A stretch of DNA of 64,000 nucleotides from an uncultured Spartobacteria bacterium. GTDB taxonomy: Bacteria > Verrucomicrobiota > Verrucomicrobiia > Chthoniobacterales > Terrimicrobiaceae. Below, piece by piece: positions 25,410-33,905 of the stretch. The stretch covers positions 1 to 64,000 of the forward strand of contig CALCJD010000146.1 in the NCBI GenBank assembly GCA_937960895.1, written 5' to 3'. Made by a program: the position numbers and the translations under genes. The notes beneath the pieces were generated by a model. That model was not told the DNA's origin and ran no database searches. It was given only the letters and a program-made list of their open reading frames with translations. How positions within the stretch are numbered: position 1 is the first letter of the stretch; each line of letters opens with the position of its first letter.

Positions 25410-26822
25410 ATGAGCAAGACATTGTTGGACAAGGTTTGGGAAGCGCACTCCGTCCGGGAGTTGCCAAACGGGAACACGCAACTTCTCATTGGCACCCACC
25501 TCATTCACGAAGTCACCAGCCCGCAGGCCTTCGGGATGCTGCGCGACCTCAACCTTACCGTCCTTTATCCCCAGCGCACCTTCGCGACGGTGGACCACAT
25601 CGTGCCGACGGACGAAAACGAGGAACCCTTCTCCGATCCGCTGGCCGATGCCATGATCAAGGCCCTGCGGAAGAACTGCGAGGAGTTTGGCATCACCTTT
25701 TTTGACATTCCGACCGGCAAGCAGGGCATTGTCCACATTGTCGGACCGGAACAGGGCATCACGCAGCCCGGCATGACCATTGCCTGCGGCGACTCCCACA
25801 CCTCGACCCACGGGGCCTTCGGCGCCATCGCCTTCGGCATCGGCACCAGCCAGGTCCGCGACGTGCTGGCCACCCAGACCATGGCCATTCGCAAGCCCAA
25901 GGTCCGCCGCATCAACGTCGAGGGCAAACTCGCCCCGGGCGTGTATGCCAAGGACGTCATTCTCCACATCATCCGCAAGCTCGGGGTCAACGGCGGCCTC
26001 GGCTACGCCTACGAATACGGCGGCTCGACCTTCGACGGCTTCACCCAGGAGGAGCGCATGACCGTCTGCAACATGTCGATCGAGGGCGGCGCCCGCGTGG
26101 GATATGTCAATCCGGACGAAACGACCTTTGCCTATCTGAAGGGGCGTCCCTACTCGCCCAAGGGCGCCGACTGGGACGCCGCGGTGGAGCGCTGGAAATC
26201 CTTCGCCTCCGACCCCGATGCCAAATACGACGATGTCGTGACCTATCGCGCCGAGGACATCGCCCCGACGGTGACTTGGGGCATCAATCCCGGCCAGGCG
26301 GTCTTCATTGATGAAAAGGTGCCCACTCCGGGCGAACTGCCGGAGAAGGACCGCGCCACCGCCGAGGAGGCCCTTGCCCACATGCGGCTCAAGGCCGGCA
26401 CTCCCATCAAGGGCACCAAGGTGGACGTGGCCTTCCTGGGCAGCTGCACCAACGGACGCCTGAGCGATCTCACGGAAGTGGCCAAATACCTCAAGGGCAA
26501 GAAGGTCAAGCCCGGCGTGAAGGCCATCGTGGTTCCCGGTTCCCAGGGGGTTTCCCAGATCGCGGAAAAGATGGGCCTGGCGGAAATCTTCCGGGAGGCC
26601 GGATTCGAATGGCGGGGGGCCGGCTGCTCGATGTGTCTGGCCATGAACCCCGACAAGCTGGTCGGCGACCAGCTTTGCGCCAGCTCGAGCAACCGCAATT
26701 TCAAGGGCCGTCAGGGCAGCCCGACCGGCCGCACCGTCCTCATGAGCCCGCTCATGGTGGCCGCCGCGGCGGTGACCGGCGAAATCTCCGACGCCCGCGA
26801 GGTGTTCAACATCAACAACTGA
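25410..26822 (+). CDS. leuC: 3-Isopropylmalate dehydratase large subunit
   Basis: 470 residues, the bacterial LeuC length. With LeuD it isomerises 2- to 3-isopropylmalate in leucine synthesis. The 4Fe-4S ligands lie in GSCTNGR (one Cys) and GCSMC (two Cys), and the active-site segments VDHIVPT, ACGDSHTSTHGAFG and SSSNRNF are intact. The ATG at 25410 has a TTGACA -35 hexamer about 75 bp upstream with only a poor -10 match. leuD follows after 13 bp. Confidence 0.97.
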   Translation: MSKTLLDKVWEAHSVRELPNGNTQLLIGTHLIHEVTSPQAFGMLRDLNLTVLYPQRTFATVDHIVPTDENEEPFSDPLADAMIKALRKNCEEFGITFFDIPTGKQGIVHIVGPEQGITQPGMTIACGDSHTSTHGAFGAIAFGIGTSQVRDVLATQTMAIRKPKVRRINVEGKLAPGVYAKDVILHIIRKLGVNGGLGYAYEYGGSTFDGFTQEERMTVCNMSIEGGARVGYVNPDETTFAYLKGRPYSPKGADWDAAVERWKSFASDPDAKYDDVVTYRAEDIAPTVTWGINPGQAVFIDEKVPTPGELPEKDRATAEEALAHMRLKAGTPIKGTKVDVAFLGSCTNGRLSDLTEVAKYLKGKKVKPGVKAIVVPGSQGVSQIAEKMGLAEIFREAGFEWRGAGCSMCLAMNPDKLVGDQLCASSSNRNFKGRQGSPTGRTVLMSPLMVAAAAVTGEISDAREVFNINN

Positions 26823-26835
26823 GAAATTTCCTACC

Positions 26836-27441
26836 ATGGCTCTTGAAAAAATCACCCAGGTGACCGGACGCGCGGTGTACGTGCCGGGCGACGACATCGA
26901 CACGGACCGCATCATTCCGGCCCGCTTCATGAAATGCATCACCTTCGACGGCCTCGGCGAATACGCCTTTTATGACGAGCGCAAGAATGCCGACGGTTCG
27001 GACAAGGCGTTTCCGCTCAACGACCCCCGGTTTTTCGGCGCGCGCATCCTGCTGAGCGGTTCAAATTTCGGCTGCGGCAGCTCCCGCGAACACGCCCCGC
27101 AGGCGCTCTACCGCTACGGCTTCCGGGCCATCCTTGCGGAGAGTTTTGCCGAAATCTTCTTCGGCAACTCCACGACGCTCGGCATGCCCTGCGCGGTCAT
27201 GTCCCGCGCCGACATCCAGGCCCTGGCCGCCCTGGTGGAGGCCGACCCCGCGATCATGATCACCCTCGACCTGCTGGAGGAAAAGGTCACCGCGGCGGAT
27301 GTGGACTTCAAGGCCACCCTGCCCCCGCATGCCCGGGAAGCCCTGGTGGCGGGCAAGTGGGATGCCATCGCCGACCTGCTGGAAGGGATCCCGCAAATTC
27401 GCGAGACCGCGGCCCGGCTGCCGTATTTCCAGACCGCCTGA
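26836..27441 (+). CDS. leuD: 3-Isopropylmalate dehydratase small subunit
   Basis: 201 residues. It carries the swivel-domain motif GSNFGCGSSREHAP and the N-terminal DDIDTDRIIPARF segment, both diagnostic for LeuD. It is translated directly after leuC, giving the usual LeuCD heterodimer. A strong hairpin 10 bp past the stop probably closes the transcript. leuA and leuB are not in the window. Confidence 0.97.
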   Translation: MALEKITQVTGRAVYVPGDDIDTDRIIPARFMKCITFDGLGEYAFYDERKNADGSDKAFPLNDPRFFGARILLSGSNFGCGSSREHAPQALYRYGFRAILAESFAEIFFGNSTTLGMPCAVMSRADIQALAALVEADPAIMITLDLLEEKVTAADVDFKATLPPHAREALVAGKWDAIADLLEGIPQIRETAARLPYFQTA

Positions 27442-27451
27442 AGGTTTCTTC

Positions 27452-27478
27452 GGGGAGTCCGGCGGCCCCGGACTCCCC
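27452..27478 (+). terminator. Hairpin after leuCD
   Basis: GGGGAGTCCG and CGGACTCCCC form a perfect 10-bp stem with a 7-nt loop 10 bp behind the leuD stop. No U-tract follows, so termination may need Rho or be partial. A weaker CCGGAG/CTCCGG dyad lies just beyond. Confidence 0.6.
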
Positions 27479-27624
27479 GCACCCCCGCGTTTCAGCCGGA
27501 GCCTCCGGAATTCTCCGGCCTCCGGAAAACGGTTCGCGCCCCCCGGTTCCCCTCCCCCTTGGAATGGGAATTCGCCTGAACCCGGCGCTTGGCAGCGGCG
27601 AGCCGACGGCGTAGGACATTCCGC

Positions 27625-28548
27625 GTGATTGCGTTTCTGATCCGCCGCCTGATCGCCTTTGTGGCCGTCATGTTCTGCGTGGTGTCGATCACCTTTCTCG
27701 CCATCCGCATCTCGCCCGGCGGACCGTTTGACCGTGAGCGAAAGCTCCCGGACGCCATCGAGAAGAAGCTCCTGGAAAAATACCGTCTGGATGGATCGCT
27801 CTGGGAGCAATACACGGGCTATGTGGGAGATGTTTTCCTGCGGGGCGATCTGCGGGACTCGACGAAATACCTGAATCGCTCCGTCGGGGAAATTCTTGCC
27901 CAGACGCTGCCGGTGACCATGACCCTGGGCGCCTCGGCCTTCTGCCTCGCCGTGGTGGCGGGCACCTTCCTGGGCGTGGCGGCCGGCGCCGGCAAGGGAA
28001 CCTGGAAGGACACGCTGGCCATGCTTTTTGCCCTCGTGGCGGTGTCGCTGCCCTCCTTCATCATCGGTCCGCTCCTCATCCTGTTCTTCTGCATCTGGCT
28101 GGGCTGGCTGCCCGTCGGCGGCTGGGGAACGCCGCAGGCCATGATTCTGCCCACCCTGACCCTGGCCGCCCCCTACGTGGCCTACATCGCCCGCCTGCTG
28201 CGCGGCAGCATGGCGGAGACGCTGGGACAGGATTTCATCCGGACGGCCCGGGCCAAGGGGCTGCCGGAACGGGTCGTTCTCTACCGGCACGCCCTGCGGG
28301 TGGCCATCCTGCCGGTCATTTCCTTTCTCGGCCCCCTCGCCGCCCACCTGCTCACGGGTTCCATCGTGGTGGAAACCATTTTCAACATCCCCGGTGCCGG
28401 AGGGTTTTTCGTCAATTCCATCCTCAACAAGGACGCCTTCCTGCTGGGCGGCGTGGTGATCGTCTATTGCGCCCTGCTCGTGCTCTTCAATCTCATCGTG
28501 GACCTGGCCTACACGGTGCTCGACCGGAGGATTCGGATCGATGGCTGA
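27625..28548 (+). CDS. Peptide-type ABC permease, DppB/OppB family
   Basis: 307 residues from the GTG at 27625, preferred over an in-frame TTG 36 bp earlier because it begins at the conserved first helix (IAFLIRRLIAFVAVMF) and has AGGA at a usable distance. The family EAA loop is present (LGQDFIRTARAKGLPERVVLYRHAL). It overlaps the next permease gene by 8 bp. Neither a binding protein nor an ATPase gene adjoins, so partners must be encoded elsewhere. Confidence 0.9.
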   Translation: MIAFLIRRLIAFVAVMFCVVSITFLAIRISPGGPFDRERKLPDAIEKKLLEKYRLDGSLWEQYTGYVGDVFLRGDLRDSTKYLNRSVGEILAQTLPVTMTLGASAFCLAVVAGTFLGVAAGAGKGTWKDTLAMLFALVAVSLPSFIIGPLLILFFCIWLGWLPVGGWGTPQAMILPTLTLAAPYVAYIARLLRGSMAETLGQDFIRTARAKGLPERVVLYRHALRVAILPVISFLGPLAAHLLTGSIVVETIFNIPGAGGFFVNSILNKDAFLLGGVVIVYCALLVLFNLIVDLAYTVLDRRIRIDG

Positions 28549-29440
28549 CGTTCGTGCTTGGCGACGTTTCCGCCAAAACAAGGTCGCGGTGGCCTCCGCC
28601 CTCATCCTGCTTCTCATGGCGGCCGCCTGCGCCATCGGGCCGTGTTTTTTTCCGGAGTCCCACACGCAGCCGAGCGCCACATCCTTTTCCCCGCCGACGC
28701 TCACGCATCCCTGCGGAACCGACCTCAACGGACGCGACCTGCTGTACCGCATCCTCACCGGAGGCCGCGTTTCCCTCATCGTGGGTTTTTTCGGAGCCGC
28801 GGTCAGCCTGATCATCGGCACCGCCTACGGCCTCGTGGCGGGTTATGTCGGCGGCCGCGTCGACAACGTGATGATGCGCGTCGTCGACATCCTGTATTCC
28901 GTGCCGAGGCTCATCTTCATTCTCGTCTGCATCGGCGCCCTCAATGCGCGCCTGCTCGAATTCGCCTCCGAACACCGCATCGGCTGGCTGGTTTCCTACT
29001 CGCGGATCGTCATTCTGATCTTCTCGCTCGGCGTCATCGAATGGCTCACCCTGGCCCGGATCGTACGCGGCCAGACCCTTGCCCTGAAAAACCGGCCGTT
29101 TGTCACCGCGGCGGTGAGTCTCGGCCAGTCCCACATTGTCATTCTCCTCCGCCACCTGCTGCCCAATCTGCTCGGGGTGATCTTCATTTATCTCACGCTC
29201 ACCGTGCCGGCGGTCATCATTGACGAATCCTTCCTGAGCTTCCTTGGACTGGGGGTTCAGGCCCCCATGGCGAGCTGGGGATCGCTGCTCGCCGACGGAG
29301 CCGGATCACTCAATCCGATCAAGATTCGCTGGTGGCTGGTGGTCTTTCCGGCGGCCGCCATGGCAATCACCCTCCTGGCCCTGAACTTCCTAGGGGACGC
29401 CCTTCGGGACACGCTTGATCCCAAGGAAACCGCAAAATAG
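28541..29440 (+). CDS. Peptide-type ABC permease, DppC/OppC family
   Basis: 299 residues. It has the N-terminal OppC-type helix (about 20-40), the GTDLNGRDLLYRILTGGRVS motif, the EAA-like loop near VTAAVSLGQSHIVILLRHLLPN, and the C-terminal FLGLGVQAPMASWG signature. It pairs with the overlapping upstream permease. A 24-residue loop after the third helix (ARLLEFASEHRIGWLVSYSR) is somewhat longer than usual. Confidence 0.9.
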   Translation: MADVRAWRRFRQNKVAVASALILLLMAAACAIGPCFFPESHTQPSATSFSPPTLTHPCGTDLNGRDLLYRILTGGRVSLIVGFFGAAVSLIIGTAYGLVAGYVGGRVDNVMMRVVDILYSVPRLIFILVCIGALNARLLEFASEHRIGWLVSYSRIVILIFSLGVIEWLTLARIVRGQTLALKNRPFVTAAVSLGQSHIVILLRHLLPNLLGVIFIYLTLTVPAVIIDESFLSFLGLGVQAPMASWGSLLADGAGSLNPIKIRWWLVVFPAAAMAITLLALNFLGDALRDTLDPKETAK

Positions 29441-29517
29441 ACACCCCACAACGCGTCTCATCCCCGCAAAAAGGCGCCTCCGGCCGCATCCGGGCCCCGC
29501 ATTGCCGGCTCCTCCCC

Positions 29518-29539
29518 GCCGCCGCGTTGGAGCGGCGGC
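29518..29539 (+). terminator. Hairpin downstream of the permease pair
   Basis: GCCGCCGC-N6-GCGGCGGC is a perfect 8-bp GC stem about 80 bp past the permease stop, with no T-run. The 235 bp up to the next gene show nothing else recognisable. Confidence 0.4.
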
Positions 29540-29675
29540 TGTGAGGTCCTCCGCAAGCCGCCGTGTCAGCCTTCGGGGAAAGCGCCCTTTCCGGAATCCT
29601 CCAACCCATATTTCCTTGACCGTCAGGGGGGATCCGCCAAGCCTTCGCGCCGTGCAGGGTGGTAAAGAAAAGTTT

Positions 29676-32183
29676 TTGCATTGGAGCGAGACGCACGAAC
29701 CGTCGGGGGAGGTTCGGCCGGTGTACCGTCCGCTCTTCGAACGCCTGCAGGCCCTGCCGCGCCGCCAGCTGCGCGCCCTGGACGAACGGCTCGAGGCCAC
29801 CATGCGCGAAATGGGCGTCACCTTCGACATTTCGCGGGACCGTTCCTGGGGACGCCGCCCATGGTTTTGCGACCTTCTGCCGCAGATTTTCGAACCCGAC
29901 GAATGGGATCGTCTCGCGCGGGGCGTGACCCAAAGGCTGCGGGCCTTCGAGATGTTCCTGCAGGACATCTATGGTCCGAAGGAAATCCTCCGCGCGGGCC
30001 AGCTTCCCATCCAGCCGGTGCTGGGCAGCGCCTTCTACCAACGGCCCGCCGCGAGCCTCACCCCGCCCGACGGCGCGTACCTTCACCTCAGCGGCATGGC
30101 GATCACCCGGATGCCAAACGGCGAGTTTGCCGTGAAACATCATTATCTGAGCAATGCGTCGGGCATTTCCTACATGATCCAGAACCGGCGGGCGCTCGCC
30201 CGGGTGATTCCGCAGAGCTTTCAGGATTTTTCCATCCGGTCGATTGCCGACGCCACCGTGGACATTCTCGAACTGCTCCGCTCGTTCTCCGACGATCCGG
30301 ATCCGACGGTCGTCCTGCTGTCCCCGGGGCCGGGCAGCGCGGTCTATTCCGAACACAGCTTCCTGGCCCGCCGCATGGGCATCCCGCTGGTCCAGGGCGG
30401 GGATCTGCTCGTGCTCAACGACGCGGTGTACATGAAAACCGTTTCGGGGCTCGAAAAGGTCGAGGTCATTTACACGCGCGTTTCCGACGAATGGCTCGAC
30501 CCCCTCGCCTTCCGTCGCGATTCGCTGCTCGGCGTGCCGGGGCTGGTGCATTGCATCCGCAAGGGCACGGTGGCGGTGGTCAACGGCATCGGCTCCCAGT
30601 TGGCGGACGACCGCGCGCTGCTCCCCTTCGCCCATGTGATCATCCGGTTTTACCTCGGCGAAACGCCGCTTCTGCGCGGGTTGCCCACCTATTGGCTCGG
30701 GGACATCGACCAGCGGGAAATGATCCTTTCCGAGCTGGAAAAATACACCGTCCGTCCGCTCTACGGGGAACGCATCCTGATCGGAGGCGACGGACAGATC
30801 CCCTCCCCGGAGGCCGTGCAGGCCGCCCGCGAACTCATCCTGCAGAATGCCTCGCAATACGTGGCGCAGCCGCAGGATTGCGACGCCCTCACGGTGTCCT
30901 ATCACGACGGACAGCGGGTGCCGCGCCGGCAGGACCACATCCTTTTTGCCCTGCGCAAGGGGGCCGGCGAATACGAGGTTTTTCCGGGGGCGCTCACCCG
31001 GGTTTCCACGGCGCAATCCCCCTACACCGCCAACGAACTCGGCGGCGGCAGCAAGGACACCTGGGTGCAGGCGGCGCCGGGGTTTGTCGAGCCCGCGCCG
31101 GACCGTCTCCGGCTGCGCGAGCCCCTGATGCCGTCCCAGCACGTGAGCAGCCGCGTGGCGGAGGCCTTTTACTGGATCGGACGCTATCTGGAGCGCGCCC
31201 ACAGCCTGGCCGTGATGATCGGGGTGATCGAGTCCCTCGAACTCGAGGAACTCAATCCGACCGAGCGCACGCTGTACCGGCCGGTCTGGAACCGGATCCT
31301 GCCGCCGCTGGAAAATCCGGGCACCGTGTCCCGCCGCAACATCTCGAGTCCGGCCGGACGCTACCGCCTCACCCTCGACCTCGAGGAACAGGATTCCGTC
31401 GTGCAGGCCATCCTTCGCGCCACGCGCAATGCCGAGTCGGTTCTTGAATGTCTCAGCCTCGAGGCCTGGAACGTGCTCGCCACGCTGCGCACGCGGTTTC
31501 AGCGCGCGCGGTTCCGGCCCAGGGCCAACGAGGAGGAACTGACGGCCTTCACGCGCCGGTATTGCGACCATGTGGTGAAGGCGGTTCCCGAATTTTTCGG
31601 CACGGCGCAGTTCACCATGGTGGAGGACGGCGGATGGGCCTTCTGCGAGATCGGCCAGTTTCTGGAACGCGCCATCATCACCGGCAATGCGGTGTGCTCC
31701 ATCATGCGCCCCATGCCGAGCCGCAGCGACGACATGGCGGAACACGAGGCCGAGATCCGGCTGTCCGCCTTCCTGCGCCTGCTCAACAGCCGGGATGTCT
31801 ACCGCCGCGTCTATCAAATGCGCATCGAGGCCGCTCCGATGCTCGACCTGCTTTGGAAAAATCCCTCCGTGCCGCGCTCGGTGACCCGCTGCCTCCTGGC
31901 CTGCGCCCACCGGCTGCGTCAGACCCGTGACGAAAGCTCCCCCGCCACCCGGCGCACCGTCGCGGGCATCGAGGCCCTCGTGCATGAGATCCGGCAGACG
32001 GATTGGGACCAGCTGGTCGACCGGGCCGGCGAACAGCCCGAGGCGCTCGCGGAAACCGGCAACCGGCTGCTGCAATCCACCCTCAACGTCCACCACCTCA
32101 TCGCCGACAGCTTCCTGAATCACCAGATCCACATGCGTCCGGAAGACCAGCCGCTCCTCTTTGGCCTCAAGCATGTTGTTTGA
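29676..32183 (+). CDS. Circularly permuted ATP-grasp fused to alpha-E domain
   Basis: About 835 residues. The first part (about 20-470) is a circularly permuted ATP-grasp ligase: HYLSNASGISYMIQNRRAL, VLLSPGPGSAVYSEHSFLARRMGIPLVQGGDL and VVNGIGSQLADDRALLPF are family segments. The second (about 490-835) is an alpha-E domain, all helical (SSRVAEAFYWIGRYLERAHSL). The start is uncertain: TTG at 29676 keeps the family N-terminus; GTG at 29652 and GTG at 29721 (best Shine-Dalgarno, GGGGAGG) are alternatives; the open frame further upstream is low complexity. Comparative genomics predicts that such proteins form amide bonds in a peptide-synthesis or tagging system with transglutaminase-like peptidases. 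It overlaps the next gene by 11 bp. Confidence 0.88.
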   Translation: MHWSETHEPSGEVRPVYRPLFERLQALPRRQLRALDERLEATMREMGVTFDISRDRSWGRRPWFCDLLPQIFEPDEWDRLARGVTQRLRAFEMFLQDIYGPKEILRAGQLPIQPVLGSAFYQRPAASLTPPDGAYLHLSGMAITRMPNGEFAVKHHYLSNASGISYMIQNRRALARVIPQSFQDFSIRSIADATVDILELLRSFSDDPDPTVVLLSPGPGSAVYSEHSFLARRMGIPLVQGGDLLVLNDAVYMKTVSGLEKVEVIYTRVSDEWLDPLAFRRDSLLGVPGLVHCIRKGTVAVVNGIGSQLADDRALLPFAHVIIRFYLGETPLLRGLPTYWLGDIDQREMILSELEKYTVRPLYGERILIGGDGQIPSPEAVQAARELILQNASQYVAQPQDCDALTVSYHDGQRVPRRQDHILFALRKGAGEYEVFPGALTRVSTAQSPYTANELGGGSKDTWVQAAPGFVEPAPDRLRLREPLMPSQHVSSRVAEAFYWIGRYLERAHSLAVMIGVIESLELEELNPTERTLYRPVWNRILPPLENPGTVSRRNISSPAGRYRLTLDLEEQDSVVQAILRATRNAESVLECLSLEAWNVLATLRTRFQRARFRPRANEEELTAFTRRYCDHVVKAVPEFFGTAQFTMVEDGGWAFCEIGQFLERAIITGNAVCSIMRPMPSRSDDMAEHEAEIRLSAFLRLLNSRDVYRRVYQMRIEAAPMLDLLWKNPSVPRSVTRCLLACAHRLRQTRDESSPATRRTVAGIEALVHEIRQTDWDQLVDRAGEQPEALAETGNRLLQSTLNVHHLIADSFLNHQIHMRPEDQPLLFGLKHVV

Positions 32184-33051
32184 AATCGTCCATCGCACCG
32201 ACTACCGCTACGGCCAGCCGGCCAGCGAGGCCTACCTCGAGGCCAGGCTCACGCCGCCCCGCAATGAGCGTCAGGAGATCGTGAGCCACGAAATCGAATT
32301 TCTTCCCGCCACGGCGGTTTCCACCTACCACGATTATTTCGGCAACGAGGTGACCTTCTACTCCATGACCCTGCGCCACGAGCGGCTGTCGGTCACCAAC
32401 AGGCTGGTGGTGAGAACGGCCGGAGTGCCCCTCCCGGAGCAGGCCCTGGCCGTGACCGTGGCCGAAGCCCGCCAGCTTTTTTCCTCAAAGCTCACGGACA
32501 TCTTCGATTACCTGCAGCCCACCCCCGCCGTTCCCACCGGCGGACCCGCCAAGGAATGGGCGCGGAAATATTTTCCGAGTGACGCCACCCTGCGGGACGG
32601 CCTCGAAAATCTCAACCGCGCCATCTTCACCAAATTCCGCTACGAGTCGGGCAGCACCGACATTGCCACGCCGCTGGCCACCGTCTGGAAACAGCGCGCC
32701 GGCGTCTGCCAGGATTTCTCCCACATCATGCTCAGCGTGCTCCGCACGGCGGGCATTCCCGCCCGCTATGTGTGCGGGTACATCGAAACCGATCCGGTCA
32801 AACCCCAGCCCGGCGCGCCCGGCCTGATCGGGGCCGTCGCGACCCATGCCTGGGTGGAGGCCCTCACTCCCGGATTGCATTGGCTCCCGCTTGACCCTAC
32901 AAACAACCAATGGTGCGGTCCCCGTCACGTCACCATGGCCTATGGGCGTGACTTCGCGGATGCAGCCCCGCTGCGCGGCACGTTCAAGGGATCGGGGGCA
33001 CAAAACATGAGGGTGAAGGTGATCATGAAACGCCTGGGGGAAAAGACATGA
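32173..33051 (+). CDS. Transglutaminase-like peptidase, first copy
   Basis: 292 residues from the ATG at 32173. An N-terminal beta domain (MLFEIVHRTDYRYGQPASEAYLEARL) precedes the transglutaminase core with the triad Cys (AGVCQDFSHIML), His (ATHAWVEAL) and Asp (LPLDPTNNQWCG). No signal peptide is seen, so it should be cytoplasmic. In this conserved neighbourhood such proteins are thought to cleave or process the peptide made by the ATP-grasp partner. It overlaps its neighbours on both sides (11 bp and 4 bp). Confidence 0.9.
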   Translation: MLFEIVHRTDYRYGQPASEAYLEARLTPPRNERQEIVSHEIEFLPATAVSTYHDYFGNEVTFYSMTLRHERLSVTNRLVVRTAGVPLPEQALAVTVAEARQLFSSKLTDIFDYLQPTPAVPTGGPAKEWARKYFPSDATLRDGLENLNRAIFTKFRYESGSTDIATPLATVWKQRAGVCQDFSHIMLSVLRTAGIPARYVCGYIETDPVKPQPGAPGLIGAVATHAWVEALTPGLHWLPLDPTNNQWCGPRHVTMAYGRDFADAAPLRGTFKGSGAQNMRVKVIMKRLGEKT

Positions 33052-33905
33052 AAATTGCGGTCCGTTACGAGGCCGTGTTTCAATACGAGGAACCGGCGGG
33101 GTTTTCCCCGCACGTGGTGCGCATCTTTCCCCGGCGCGACCTGAAGGTCCAGGTGGACCGCGCGGATTTTCGAACTCACGCCGGCGCCGACGTCCAGCAC
33201 CGGCAGGACCTTTTCGACAACCTGGTCGCCTCGTGCTTCTACCCCGAACCGCTCCGGCGGCTTGATTTCCACCTCGCCCTCGATCTGACGATCGCCCCCC
33301 GCAACCCCTTTCACTTCCTCCTCGACACGCACGCCCTGGAGATGCCGTTCCGTTATCGGCCGCGGGAGGCGGAGGTACTTGCACCCTACCTGAAACCCCG
33401 GGAAACGGGCATGGTCTGGCCCGACGCGCTGCGCCCTGCGTCCCGCCCCCGCCCCACCGTCGAAACCCTCGTTTCCCTCAATCTCTGGCTGCACAAAAAC
33501 ATTGCCTACGAACGCCGCGAGGAGGGCGATCCTCTGCCGCCTGCGGAAACGCTGCGCGGCGGAAAGGGATCCTGCCGCGACTTTGCCGTGTTGTTCGCCG
33601 AGGCTCTCCGTGCCTACGGTGTGGCCGCCCGGCTGGTGAGCGGATTTCTCTGGGAGGACGCCGTCCCGGAGGAGGATCGGCGCGCGGTCAACGCCCTTCA
33701 CGCCTGGGTGGAAGGATACCTGCCGGGCGCCGGGTGGGTGGGCATGGATCCCACCAACGGCGTCTTCTGCGACCATCATTTCCTGCCCACCGCCATCGGC
33801 CTCACCCCCGCGGACATCGCGCCCATCACCGGCCATTACTACGGGCAGAAGCCCATCGCCAGCACCCTGAAAACCACTCTATCGATTGGAGAAATCAGCC
33901 CATGA
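33048..33905 (+). CDS. Transglutaminase-like peptidase, second copy
   Basis: 285 residues. The N-terminal beta domain (MKIAVRYEAVFQYEEPAGFSP) and the triad Cys (GKGSCRDFAVLF), His (NALHAWVEGY) and Asp (VGMDPTNG) are intact. It is clearly paralogous to, but diverged from, the upstream copy. In many genomes a transglutaminase domain forms the N-terminus of the DUF2126 protein; here this gene and the DUF2126 gene overlap as ATGA, so the pair looks like a split version of that fusion. Confidence 0.9.
   Translation: MKIAVRYEAVFQYEEPAGFSPHVVRIFPRRDLKVQVDRADFRTHAGADVQHRQDLFDNLVASCFYPEPLRRLDFHLALDLTIAPRNPFHFLLDTHALEMPFRYRPREAEVLAPYLKPRETGMVWPDALRPASRPRPTVETLVSLNLWLHKNIAYERREEGDPLPPAETLRGGKGSCRDFAVLFAEALRAYGVAARLVSGFLWEDAVPEEDRRAVNALHAWVEGYLPGAGWVGMDPTNGVFCDHHFLPTAIGLTPADIAPITGHYYGQKPIASTLKTTLSIGEISP

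Noticed and set aside
29367..32198. 943-codon open frame on the minus strand
   Set aside because: Antisense shadow of the ATP-grasp/alpha-E gene, which has clear family motifs on the plus strand.
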